Assembly: GCF_007993755.1 (NCBI RefSeq)
Contig: NZ_CP042467.1
Span: forward strand, 2,938,001-3,002,000
Source of the DNA: Microvenator marinus
GTDB taxonomy: Bacteria > Myxococcota_A > Bradymonadia > Bradymonadales > Bradymonadaceae
Direction of reading: 5' to 3'
Length of the DNA: 64,000 nucleotides
Shown here piece after piece: positions 8,307 through 16,143 of the stretch. Each line of letters starts with the position of its first letter. The stretch's first letter is position 1. The notes below the pieces were generated by a model. That model saw only the letters and a list, made by a program, of their open reading frames with translations, ran no database searches and was not told where the DNA came from. Made by a program: the position numbers and the translations under genes.

Positions 8307-9154
8307 TGCTGCACGCGAGCCCAAAGCCAGATTATCCGGTGGTCTCAAGGTATCCCGAAGGTTTTCCAGAGGGCACCCATTGGTACGAGGTCGGCCCAGA
8401 AGGCGCCCCGGTTTTGGTCCTAGTTCACGGCTATCTGGCTCAAGCGATGGCGTGGCGGTTTGTGGTGGCCGAGCTCAGCAAACACTGGCGAGTTTTGGTC
8501 TTGGACCTGCCGGGCCACGGGCTCGACCGGAGTTTCAAGGGGATAGCGCCGACCATTGTGTCACTCAGCCATTGGCTCGAGACGATCGTGCGAGAACTTG
8601 AGAGTCGGCACGGTCGCGTAGATGTGGTGGCGCACTCACTCGGGGCGCTAATGGCGGGGATGGCGGACTTCAACTCTGGGCGCTACGTCTTGGCGAGCCC
8701 TGGGATGAGGCTTCCAAGGGCCCCAGGTGCCCCCGAAATCATCTCGAGACTCCCACCCGGACTTAACCGGCTCGTGGCGCATCAAGTGACCCTGAGGCTT
8801 TTTGAGCCGCTGCAATGGGAACACGCACGCATGAGTCGAGACGAGCGAAAAACCTACATGGAGCCGCTCAAGGAACGCGACCGCATCAAGTTTTTGATCG
8901 ACCTCGGGGCCGATTTACTGCGCGAGCCCGACCGCCTAAAGTACTTAAAGCCCAAGACTAATCTGCTCTTCCTCTGGGGAGAAAAGGACCCGATGTTGCC
9001 GCTCAAGGACGCGATATTGCTGCGGGAAGCGTATGACGGCGCCGTCCTGCATGTCCTTGAAGGTGCCGGACACGCGTTGATGGAAGACTATCCGGGCCCG
9101 TTCCTAGAGCATGTTCTCGATCACTTGTTGTATACGAAACTTACCACCAAATGA
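8306..9154 (+). CDS. Alpha/beta hydrolase
   Basis: A 282-residue alpha/beta-hydrolase-fold protein without a signal peptide. The oxyanion region is LVLVHGYLAQAMAW, the nucleophile elbow AHSLGA (about Ser113), the acid is probably the Asp of WGEKDPMLP, and the His is in GAGHALMEDYP. This order is that of the epoxide hydrolase/lipase/esterase group. The substrate cannot be told from sequence. ATG overlaps the stop of the YidD-like gene by one base, placing it last in the tight pssA run. Confidence 0.85.
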   Translation: MLHASPKPDYPVVSRYPEGFPEGTHWYEVGPEGAPVLVLVHGYLAQAMAWRFVVAELSKHWRVLVLDLPGHGLDRSFKGIAPTIVSLSHWLETIVRELESRHGRVDVVAHSLGALMAGMADFNSGRYVLASPGMRLPRAPGAPEIISRLPPGLNRLVAHQVTLRLFEPLQWEHARMSRDERKTYMEPLKERDRIKFLIDLGADLLREPDRLKYLKPKTNLLFLWGEKDPMLPLKDAILLREAYDGAVLHVLEGAGHALMEDYPGPFLEHVLDHLLYTKLTTK

Positions 9155-9165
9155 ATCTGTCCCTT

Positions 9166-9193
9166 CTATCCTCGCATCTCTGAGGTAGGATAG
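9166..9193 (+). promoter_or_regulatory. Inverted repeat in the leader of the MshEN gene
   Basis: CTATCCT (9166-9172) and AGGATAG (9187-9193) form a 7-bp stem with a 14-base loop. The right arm runs into the AGGAG ribosome site of the next gene. It could gate translation or be the end of the upstream transcript; there is no T-run. Confidence 0.3.
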
Positions 9194-9207
9194 GAGATTG
9201 ATTCAAC

Positions 9208-10347
9208 ATGAAGAACCTTGCACTGATAAAGCTTGTAGACGAGTTAGGGCTCGTCCCCAAAGCTGAGCTTGAGCACGCGCTTGAGCGGTCGGAAAAGCGA
9301 GGTACGTCTCTGATCCAAGAGTTGGACGAGCTCGGACTGATCGAAGAATGTCTTCTGGCCAAGCTCCTGGCTGATCGTACGGGCCTCCCGATGCTTCCGA
9401 GCTTGTGTGCGGAGGAGTGTATGGCGCAGGCGCTCGATGAGAGCATTGCGACCGCCATCGGGGGTGTTGCGGTGGGCCAGAAGAACGGCTCGTTGGTCAT
9501 TGCTTTGTCCAATCCGCTGGCCACCTGCCCGATTGAACTAAAACGCATGGTTGGGCGGGACGTGACGATGGTTGTTGCACCTGAATCCGAAGTCCGCGCA
9601 TCTTTACATCGTCTGTATGGGGTGGGGCTTCACCACCCTGGAATCTATCGAGCCATCTTGGAGGAATCCATGAATTCAGAAGCTCAAATCAATGCGGAAG
9701 AAACCGCGACCCGAATCGTTCACGCACTCCTTGTGGATGCGATTCAAGTCGACGGCGACATTCATATCATGCAAACCAAACACGGCTGGCGCGCCTGTTT
9801 GTGTGTGGGCGATGAGACCCACGAACTCTGCCATTTAAGCCCTTCTCTCTACATCGCAGTGGCTGACTATTTGAAAAGCCTCTTAGCCGATCAGGGGGCC
9901 GAGTCGGGCGAATTCCTGATAAAACTTTCGGACCTCGAGTTTGTAAGCTTCTTCTTGGATATCGACCGCGATTATTCGGGCGAACAGCTTTTTCTGGCGA
10001 TGCTCGAGCATCGGATTTTGAATCCCGACACCACACGCGTCGACGTTAAGATCGAGCTTCCTGAGAGCGTGCATCAAGATTACGCGCGCGTTTCCCGCGA
10101 CACACAGGTGACAGTGGGCGAGTTGATTGAGCACGCGTGGAAACTGACGCGAGATGTGGTGGATACCCCGTGTATTTGTCCTTATGTGGACCGGAACGAG
10201 AGGCTTGTATCGTCCACCGTATCTCTGAGCGCGGAGTGCGCCGACGAGATGGAGGTCGCGGCACTGAGGGCTGGTCGCTCTATCGAGTGGGTCGTGCAGA
10301 AAGTGTTGTTGATGTCTCGCGAATGCGTGATTCGGTACGCGCCTTAG
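9208..10347 (+). CDS. MshEN (GspE/PilB N-terminal)-domain protein without ATPase
   Basis: A 379-residue soluble protein. Residues 1-140 match the MshEN/T2SS-E N-terminal domain pattern: LGLVPKAELEHALE, LDELGLIEECLLAKLLADRTGLPML and VAVGQKNGSLVIALSNP. In PilB/MshE this domain precedes an ATPase and can bind cyclic-di-GMP. Here the Walker-type ATPase is absent, and the remaining ~240 residues are an unrecognised mixed fold (contains QVDGDIHIMQTKHG and FFLDIDRDYSGEQLFLA). Stand-alone MshEN proteins are common in myxobacteria-like genomes and are thought to be regulatory. It is preceded by a 53-base gap with a hairpin and overlaps the converging next gene by 4 bases. Confidence 0.7.
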   Translation: MKNLALIKLVDELGLVPKAELEHALERSEKRGTSLIQELDELGLIEECLLAKLLADRTGLPMLPSLCAEECMAQALDESIATAIGGVAVGQKNGSLVIALSNPLATCPIELKRMVGRDVTMVVAPESEVRASLHRLYGVGLHHPGIYRAILEESMNSEAQINAEETATRIVHALLVDAIQVDGDIHIMQTKHGWRACLCVGDETHELCHLSPSLYIAVADYLKSLLADQGAESGEFLIKLSDLEFVSFFLDIDRDYSGEQLFLAMLEHRILNPDTTRVDVKIELPESVHQDYARVSRDTQVTVGELIEHAWKLTRDVVDTPCICPYVDRNERLVSSTVSLSAECADEMEVAALRAGRSIEWVVQKVLLMSRECVIRYAP

Positions 10348-11303
10348 GGCGTCAACTCGGAAACCACCTTCCCGGCGGCGCGCTCTATAAAATCATCAGT
10401 AATTCTGGGGATGCGCGGCATGCCGGCCACCATCTGGATGCAGTCGAACCGGTGCGGGCCACGTAAGAACCAACCAGGGAGATAGGCGACAGGTTTGAAG
10501 TCCAGATTTAACAGGTCGTCATAAGCGTCGTCGTGGTTGACGGGAACGGCCATTCGAATATCTGAGACGCCCTTCTCACGCACTTTCTCCACGAACTCAC
10601 GGATAATTTCAACCGGGTATCTGCCAGCTGAATTCTCGATGGTGATATAGTTGCCTTTGGAGTGGTACGTCGGCCAGATTCGCCCCGAAATCACTACGGT
10701 TCCGGTGCCTCGTGGCGACCCAACCGGGAAGTTTTTGGGGTAGGGAATCTCGTCGGCTTCTTGTTCAAGGGCTTCGATGATTCGGGCCGCGAATGGAAGT
10801 CGCGTAATCTCATTATCTGGCGGCCGAATGCGCACGCCCTGCCCGCCTTTGGCGTCTATGAATCCCATGATCATTTCAGCATCGGATATCTGACGCGAGC
10901 CTGGCATCGGACGAAATCCCCAGCAGGTGGCGCCGATATCTCGCCCGCGGCGAAACGCCGCCTCAGTTGGGGCGCGAAAATACGCGATGCCGTAGCGTTT
11001 TAGACCGAGTCGACGCAAAGCCTCAAAAAGTGCTTTGGCCACCTGGTTTCTTTCCGGGACATCATCTACCGAAAGCGCGCCGATCTCCAGAGTTTCATTC
11101 CAGGCCTGCGGAAACGCAAGGCCCGCTCCCACAATCCGCTGTTCTTTAGACGCCACAATCATAGCCAACTCACCATCTTGGAGCAGGCGCGCGACGGTAT
11201 CTTCGTCAAAGAGTTCTGGATGCGGGAAATCGGTGCCGTGGATCGCGTTGTAGAAGGCCGCGATATGCTTGGAGTGCTCAGGTTGTGCGAGGATCAACTT
11301 CAT
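10344..11303 (-). CDS. GNAT-fold N-acetyltransferase-like protein, two halves
   Basis: A 319-residue cytoplasmic protein. The N-terminal half (about 1-165) has a GNAT-like layout: MKLILAQPEHSKHIAAFYNAIHG, AMIVASKEQRIVGAGLAFPQ and LEIGALSVDDVPERNQVAKALFEALR. The last piece contains the expected beta4/CoA-binding helix, although the R/Q-x-x-G-x-G/A loop is weak. The second half is a probable degenerate duplicate (YITIENSAGRYPVEIIREFVEKVREKGVSDIRMAVPV). The acceptor substrate is unknown. The gene converges with the MshEN gene and has no obvious strong ribosome site. Confidence 0.6.
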   Translation of the reverse strand: MKLILAQPEHSKHIAAFYNAIHGTDFPHPELFDEDTVARLLQDGELAMIVASKEQRIVGAGLAFPQAWNETLEIGALSVDDVPERNQVAKALFEALRRLGLKRYGIAYFRAPTEAAFRRGRDIGATCWGFRPMPGSRQISDAEMIMGFIDAKGGQGVRIRPPDNEITRLPFAARIIEALEQEADEIPYPKNFPVGSPRGTGTVVISGRIWPTYHSKGNYITIENSAGRYPVEIIREFVEKVREKGVSDIRMAVPVNHDDAYDDLLNLDFKPVAYLPGWFLRGPHRFDCIQMVAGMPRIPRITDDFIERAAGKVVSELTP

Positions 11304-11347
11304 GGTGCGCTAGACTACACGCGGGTTTGGTTTGCGGGAAGACCAAA

Positions 11348-13201
11348 TTATGCCGTTCGCATTTCCATCGGCTGGTTCAAGAGCCAGAGGCTGATGAAAC
11401 TCATGACCATAAGCAAGAGTGCGGCTGCGACGAATGCACGCTGCACTTGCCGGCGATTTCCGAGCATCCGGAAGAGTGCGCGGCGAATCAGGAAGACGCC
11501 CGAGATTTGGGCGGCGAGCACCAGAATGACCTGCACGACCCAGAGAATCTCGATAGGAATCAGCATGGTGAGCGGGCTTTGTGCGGTCCCGAAGATATCC
11601 CAGCCCCAGCCGAAGGGGTCGCTGATGAGGCGGAAGAGCTTGCTTCCCTCGTAGAAAAAGTGAAGCGCGTTATGCGCCAGATGATACCCGAGCGCGAGCG
11701 GCAAAAGTGGGTACGCCATGCCGATGAAGAACTCTTTAAAGCCTAGTGTCAGGTTGCCGGAAGCCACGCGAATCAGGGCGCAGAACGCGGCGTAAATGAG
11801 CGCTAGTCCGCCGAGGAATGCAACCATGCCGATGGTGAACGTGGTCAGGTAGCCGGGGTCGAAACCGAGCGTCGAAAGGCTCCATTCACGCGCCGGCGGC
11901 ACCGTGTCGTGCGACCACACGGGAATCATCGCGAGGCCATGAAAGAGCGTGATTCCAAGGATGATGAGCAAAAACCATGCTTCGTCGAGGCGTTTTCGAT
12001 GCGGCCCCATGAGGTCCGCGAGCGGTGCTCGCACGTTGAGGGCGACGTTGTCGTGCGGGCAGGTTCGGATGCACTCGGTACACATGGTGCAATAGGTGTT
12101 TTCATTCATGGCGCCCATGAACTCTTCGGTGGGGCAAGGCAAGCCGCGCTCATTGCCGTGCAGGCAGTCTTTGGTTTGACAACCCGCGCAGATGTCTACG
12201 TCTCGGCGCCGAATCTCCAACATCCCGGTGGTGCCGTACTGACCGGTGACTCGCCCGACCGGGCACACCCAACGGCAGAACGACTTCTTTTCAAAGACCA
12301 CCAAGGTGAGCCCGGCTAGACCCACCATGCTCAAGCCCATAAAGGCTGTGAGCGCTGGGCGGTACGGGGCTTCGTAGGCGAGCTCGATCCAGGAGACGCC
12401 GAAGAAGAACGCGCTCGCGAGGTAGAGGTTTCGCATGGTGCGCGGCCATTTCTTGTGCAGTCCAATCGGCTTTACGCGGCCTCGGATTTTAGCGGCGAAG
12501 CGCGTGATCCAGTCTGGGACAGCCATCCAGGGGCAGACGGTGCACCAGACCTGGCCCGCGAAAAACGCGAAGAAGATGAGCCCCATCCACCAGATATTCC
12601 AGGTCAAGACCGGCGCGATATTTCGCGACGGGTCCTGATTTCCGATGAGCCCCGCCACAATTACCAATACAAAAAGCGCCACAACTGGCACCTGCAACGC
12701 GAATTGCGCCCCTCGCCAGCGCAAGAATCTGCGAATCCAGCCCCATTTTAGCTCCCACCGGGGATACTTCCAGCGCTCGCGCGTGCGGCGCAAGTTTCGG
12801 GTGGGCTCCTTGAGGACCATGCCGAGCAGGAAGGTGATCAGGAATAGACCTGCCACACCGGTGTAAAAATGCGCGGAGGTCAGGCCTGGCATAAGGGCTT
12901 TTTCGGGCGGTGGTACGATGGTTTCGGCGCCTTCAAGCAGGTCGTCCGAGAAAAACTCGGATTCTACGGCTACCTTGTGCGGCACGAGATGCATGCCGCA
13001 AATCGGGCAGTCGCCGGCCTTATCAAAGTGCAGGCCATCGCATTTCATGGGGCAGATCCACTCTTTGACCTCAGAGGCGCCTTCGGAACTAGGAGCTGAA
13101 TTGGATTGTGCGGGCTGGAGTTGAGCTGCGGCCGGGAAGAGCAATGTTAAGAAGACAAGCGACGCGACGAAGTAATTTCCTAAATTTCGAAGGTTGAACA
13201 T
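11348..13201 (-). CDS. NosR/NapH-like membrane polyferredoxin with N-terminal heavy-metal-binding domain
   Basis: A 617-residue membrane iron-sulfur protein. The ATG at 13201 is preferred because it has GAGG a few bases upstream and opens a signal sequence (LVFLTLLFPAAAQ). Next is a heavy-metal-binding domain of HMBD type, WICPMKCDGLHF ... CPICGMHLVPHK, probably outside the cytoplasm. Then come several TM helices around a cluster region with CRWVCPVGR, CAGCQTKDC, CP, and CTMCTECIRTCPHDN, enough for two [4Fe-4S] clusters as in NapH/NosR/CcoG. About ten hydrophobic segments are visible. The protein likely passes electrons from the quinone pool or a metal-related reductase to an exported acceptor (inference). 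No nos, nap or cco genes are in the window. Confidence 0.85.
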   Translation of the reverse strand: MFNLRNLGNYFVASLVFLTLLFPAAAQLQPAQSNSAPSSEGASEVKEWICPMKCDGLHFDKAGDCPICGMHLVPHKVAVESEFFSDDLLEGAETIVPPPEKALMPGLTSAHFYTGVAGLFLITFLLGMVLKEPTRNLRRTRERWKYPRWELKWGWIRRFLRWRGAQFALQVPVVALFVLVIVAGLIGNQDPSRNIAPVLTWNIWWMGLIFFAFFAGQVWCTVCPWMAVPDWITRFAAKIRGRVKPIGLHKKWPRTMRNLYLASAFFFGVSWIELAYEAPYRPALTAFMGLSMVGLAGLTLVVFEKKSFCRWVCPVGRVTGQYGTTGMLEIRRRDVDICAGCQTKDCLHGNERGLPCPTEEFMGAMNENTYCTMCTECIRTCPHDNVALNVRAPLADLMGPHRKRLDEAWFLLIILGITLFHGLAMIPVWSHDTVPPAREWSLSTLGFDPGYLTTFTIGMVAFLGGLALIYAAFCALIRVASGNLTLGFKEFFIGMAYPLLPLALGYHLAHNALHFFYEGSKLFRLISDPFGWGWDIFGTAQSPLTMLIPIEILWVVQVILVLAAQISGVFLIRRALFRMLGNRRQVQRAFVAAALLLMVMSFISLWLLNQPMEMRTA

Positions 13202-13263
13202 CTTAACCTCTCTGGTCCACACTCGGGCAGGACCATAGGCAGAACCCACTCGGAAGACCAGAC

Positions 13264-13671
13264 ATGATCGAACTACGAGACCTGATCAAGACCGCGAAGA
13301 ACGAGCCGACCACGGCCAATATCGAGGCGATGTGGAAAGCGGTATACCTGCTTGGAGCCTGGTATTTCGCGCCCGGTAAAAAGGCGCCGGGGGCCACCAC
13401 GCCGATGGTCATGCAGGAGGAAGATGGCGCGTGGTTGCTGGCGTTTACGAACTTTCGCCAGCTTTCGAAATTCGAGCGGGAGCACGACCTGCTTCTACCC
13501 GACGGCAACCTGAACATGTTGGTACTCGACCCGCTGAAGTCCACGCGTTTGGTTCAAGAACACGCGGCCCATATTATGGGCGTAGTATTTAACCCACAAT
13601 CCGACGAAACATTTCGCGCCCCTGTTGATGCGTTGGTGGCTTATGCCCGCCATTTTGGGTTGGATGTCTAA
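13264..13671 (+). CDS. Small SseB-like protein
   Basis: A 135-residue soluble protein divergent from the polyferredoxin gene. The pattern of an N-terminal helix (NIEAMWKAVYLLGAWYF), a central DGAWLLAFTNFRQLSKF strand-helix, and a later LVLDPLKSTRLVQ resembles the SseB N-terminal fold (enhanced serine sensitivity protein). The key segment is the readable 'DG..LLAFTN...L..F' typical of SseB domains. Function is unknown for this family. The ATG at 13264 has GGAAGA upstream. Confidence 0.5.
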   Translation: MIELRDLIKTAKNEPTTANIEAMWKAVYLLGAWYFAPGKKAPGATTPMVMQEEDGAWLLAFTNFRQLSKFEREHDLLLPDGNLNMLVLDPLKSTRLVQEHAAHIMGVVFNPQSDETFRAPVDALVAYARHFGLDV

Positions 13672-13683
13672 TTGTTCCGGGAC

Positions 13684-14034
13684 CTATCCGGCGGCAGAGG
13701 TAGTCGATTTTCCCATGGCTTGTAGGCCTCTTTGAATACACATCTGCGTGGTAACTTCCCATGTCGGCATGTGGGGCAGGTCCAGATTCTCGGTGAACTC
13801 AATGGTTCCTTGATACACCCCGCAACCTTGAGCCATCTCAAGGTGCAGTGTGCTTGAACCTTCCCGGTGGTCCCAACGTGACTCCTCAAAGTTGGAGAGC
13901 CCAACACCACATGCATCCGTGATGAATGAGCCATAGCTCGACGGCTCCCAAACATCTGCGACTGGCGGTGTAAAGGACTCGTCTCCACAGCCGAGTATTG
14001 CGCACAGGGCACATAAGAAGCTGAGCCGTCTCAC
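13684..14034 (-). CDS. Small lipoprotein, unknown function
   Basis: A 116-residue protein with a clear lipobox (LCALCAILGCGDES, Cys at about 16). The mature part contains four Cys (DACGVG, AQGCGVYQG, TQMCIQRG), so disulfides are likely outside the cytoplasm. No family recognised. Its start overlaps the stop of the upstream nuclease-fold gene by four bases (ATGA). Confidence 0.65.
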   Translation of the reverse strand: MRRLSFLCALCAILGCGDESFTPPVADVWEPSSYGSFITDACGVGLSNFEESRWDHREGSSTLHLEMAQGCGVYQGTIEFTENLDLPHMPTWEVTTQMCIQRGLQAMGKSTTSAAG

Positions 14035-14936
14035 GATTCGAATACGTCTTTCGAGTCCTCGGCACTGACGATCGCCTCAAGCCACTGCTCCAAACGGTGC
14101 TGGTCGTGGCATCCTTCCAAAATCTCCAAGTGTTTCTGGCTCAACGAGAGGCCACGAGCTTTGGCAACCCGCAAGACAGAGGCACGCAGGCCCTCTTCTT
14201 TGCCTTTCTCGATGCCCTTTTCGATGCCTTTCTCGACACCTTCTTCGATGCCTTTCTCGAATGCCTCTGCCTTAAATTCTTCCCAAAATGTGCGTGTTCT
14301 CATGTCGAGCTCCATAAAGTGTTGCCTGACTCTCTCAGTCACAACTTCTAGCATTGTATCAGAAATTTCGTCCATGTCCCGGTGTGATAGCTTTCCCGCT
14401 TCGTAGCTATCGATGCATTGATTCATCGTCGCTTTGTACAAGGGTTCGGCGTAGTCCTTCCTCGCGTGTATCATTGAGCAAAATAGCCCCCACCAGGGGT
14501 TTTCAGCCAACTGCTCCGACGTGAGCATCCTGGGCGTGGTGGAAGGCCCGATCACCGTTGGCGTCCAACTCCCACGACTCGTAAATTGAATTGGACTTCT
14601 TGCCCAAGCCTCAACCTCCGTGGAAAAGGTCACTACGATAAGCTCGACGGGCTTGCCCCGCCCCTTCATGAACGCGACATAATCTGTCCAGACATCGGGT
14701 TTTTCCGGATCAATCTCACGCTGTACCTCCCCGACGACATAGTATTCGTGTGATGCCTGAACAAGGAAAACGCAGTCTGCGCGTCTCACCGACGGTGTTG
14801 CCCTGGTGAACTCGGTCTTTCTATCTTCGATGCTGCTCCCGTCTTTGGGAGCTGGCAATCCAGTCAAACGCAACACAGAGGTCAGACTCCTTTCCAAGAG
14901 CTTCTCCATGGCTGCGTGGGTAAATGATAGCCCCAT
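14031..14936 (-). CDS. PD-(D/E)XK nuclease-like / Rpn-like protein
   Basis: A 301-residue soluble protein. An Asp in RRADCVFLV, then EVQ in YVVGEVQREIDPEKPDVW, and a following KPVELIVVTFS strand form the pattern of PD-(D/E)XK proteins related to Rpn (transposase-31) recombination-promoting nucleases, common in multi-copy families in myxobacteria-like genomes. The C-terminus has a Glu/Lys/Gly/Ile repeat (about residues 223-247) followed by a Leu-rich helical tail, as in many Rpn-like proteins. The ATG has AAGGAG six bases before it. DNA cleavage is expected for the family but not shown here. The small lipoprotein gene is co-translated. Confidence 0.6.
   Translation of the reverse strand: MGLSFTHAAMEKLLERSLTSVLRLTGLPAPKDGSSIEDRKTEFTRATPSVRRADCVFLVQASHEYYVVGEVQREIDPEKPDVWTDYVAFMKGRGKPVELIVVTFSTEVEAWARSPIQFTSRGSWTPTVIGPSTTPRMLTSEQLAENPWWGLFCSMIHARKDYAEPLYKATMNQCIDSYEAGKLSHRDMDEISDTMLEVVTERVRQHFMELDMRTRTFWEEFKAEAFEKGIEEGVEKGIEKGIEKGKEEGLRASVLRVAKARGLSLSQKHLEILEGCHDQHRLEQWLEAIVSAEDSKDVFES
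14194..14265 (-). repeat. In-gene repeat coding Glu-Lys-Gly-Ile units
   Basis: A run of imperfect 12-base units (gag/gaa-aag-ggc-atc type) encodes EKGIEEGVEKGIEKGIEKG. It lies near the C-terminus of the nuclease-like gene and may vary in copy number by slippage. Confidence 0.6.
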
Positions 14937-14994
14937 AGTGTCTCCTTAAAGAATCGCACCCGCAAAGTTTCGGGCGTCTAAGTTCTATTTTCGG

Positions 14995-15011
14995 ACACTT
15001 TGGGAAAGTGT
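14995..15011. promoter_or_regulatory. Perfect inverted repeat in divergent intergenic region
   Basis: ACACTTT-GGG-AAAGTGT, 7-bp arms and a 3-base centre, lies 59 bases upstream of the minus-strand nuclease-like gene and 145 bases upstream of the plus-strand TPR-like gene. This looks like an operator for a dimeric repressor. An additional AAAGTGTT half lies nearby at about 15029. Confidence 0.4.
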
Positions 15012-15049
15012 TGCGAATTTTGTTCAAAAAAGTGTTTTTACCCGACCGT

Positions 15050-15078
15050 TAGACTTTTGTGTTTTGAAGGAATACAAT
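15050..15078 (+). promoter_or_regulatory. Candidate sigma-70 promoter for the tandem TPR-like genes
   Basis: TAGACT, exactly 17 bases, then TACAAT (5 of 6 with TATAAT). It lies 77 bases before the ATG at 15156 and downstream of the inverted repeat at 14995. Confidence 0.5.
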
Positions 15079-15155
15079 GATGGATGCGGGTTGTTAGAGA
15101 CGTATAAGACCCGCAAAGGGCGCTATTAAGCGGAAAAAACCGAGAAGAGGAGAAC

Positions 15156-16100
15156 ATGGCCATCACACCCAAGACGTTGATCAAGAGCCCGGCAGTGCTC
15201 TTAGGCACCACCGTTTCAGTCCTTGCACTGGGAGCAGCATGGAGTGCATTCCAATGCCCCGTCCAAGTTGAGACGTACGAACCGAGGAACACGCAGCTTT
15301 TTGCTGAGTGTGCGCACATGGCATCTTCGCCGAACGTGCAACATTGGTCAGAGACTGATTTTGTTAACGTGGCGTTTTGCTATGACGACGCTGAGCAAGC
15401 GTTTATGGCGATCGACGTGGCGGACCTTGGCCTTCAAAGTTATCCGAAGTCAGAGACCCTCTACAATATCAAGGGCTATCACCTGATCGAGACCGGTGCT
15501 TACGAGGAGGCTGTGTCGGTACTTCGCGACGGCATCAACAAGGTGCAGCTCACGAGCGGCATCATGGAGAACAACCTCTCGTGGGCGAGCCTCTGGGTAC
15601 CCAGGGAAATGCCTCTTGAGACTTCGCGAACTCTTTATCAGTCAGCACTGAAGCGAGATACCAGCGGCATCAATTGTGAGGCTGTCCACACCGGTATGTG
15701 GGTCGAGTACGCGATGGCAGCATCTGGCTCCTCGCACGTGCGAAGTGACGCACTCAACCGCTACGATGCGCTTCGTGAGCAGTATGATGGTTGTGAGAAG
15801 CGCCTCAAGAGCGGTGAGCGTCATATCGTAGAAGAAGTGCTCGGCGCAGCGGTGCTCGATGTTGAGGTGGCGAAGCTTCAGACCGAGGGTCAACGGCCTG
15901 CATGGGCTCGGACGCATTCAGGAATCGCGCTCGCTAAGCAGGCCATGAATGCTAACACATCAAAGGTTGATCGCGCGGCGCTTTGCGAAGGGGCAACTCC
16001 AGTCGCTTCCACTCAGCACACGTGCCAGCGGCTTATGGCTGCTGCAACACGATGTGGGTCGGCCAAAAAAGCTCAGCCAAGAATTGATATCCGACGCTGA
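15156..16100 (+). CDS. Membrane-anchored TPR-like protein, first of a tandem pair
   Basis: A 314-residue protein with an N-terminal hydrophobic anchor or uncleaved signal (VLLGTTVSVLALGAAWSAF). The exported part contains a TPR-like pair of helices (YPKSETLYNIKGYHLIETGAYEEAVSVLRDG) and then ENNLSWASLW. It shares this core and the later ALKRDTSGINCEAVHTGMWVEY with the next gene, so the two are paralogues. Several Cys (about residues 29, 47, 71, 174 and others) could form disulfides. No function recognised. Start ATG preceded by GAGGAG. Confidence 0.75.
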   Translation: MAITPKTLIKSPAVLLGTTVSVLALGAAWSAFQCPVQVETYEPRNTQLFAECAHMASSPNVQHWSETDFVNVAFCYDDAEQAFMAIDVADLGLQSYPKSETLYNIKGYHLIETGAYEEAVSVLRDGINKVQLTSGIMENNLSWASLWVPREMPLETSRTLYQSALKRDTSGINCEAVHTGMWVEYAMAASGSSHVRSDALNRYDALREQYDGCEKRLKSGERHIVEEVLGAAVLDVEVAKLQTEGQRPAWARTHSGIALAKQAMNANTSKVDRAALCEGATPVASTQHTCQRLMAAATRCGSAKKAQPRIDIRR

Positions 16101-16143
16101 TTTTCGTAAACTTCAAAGAGCAACGAGTTAAACAGGAGAAGAC

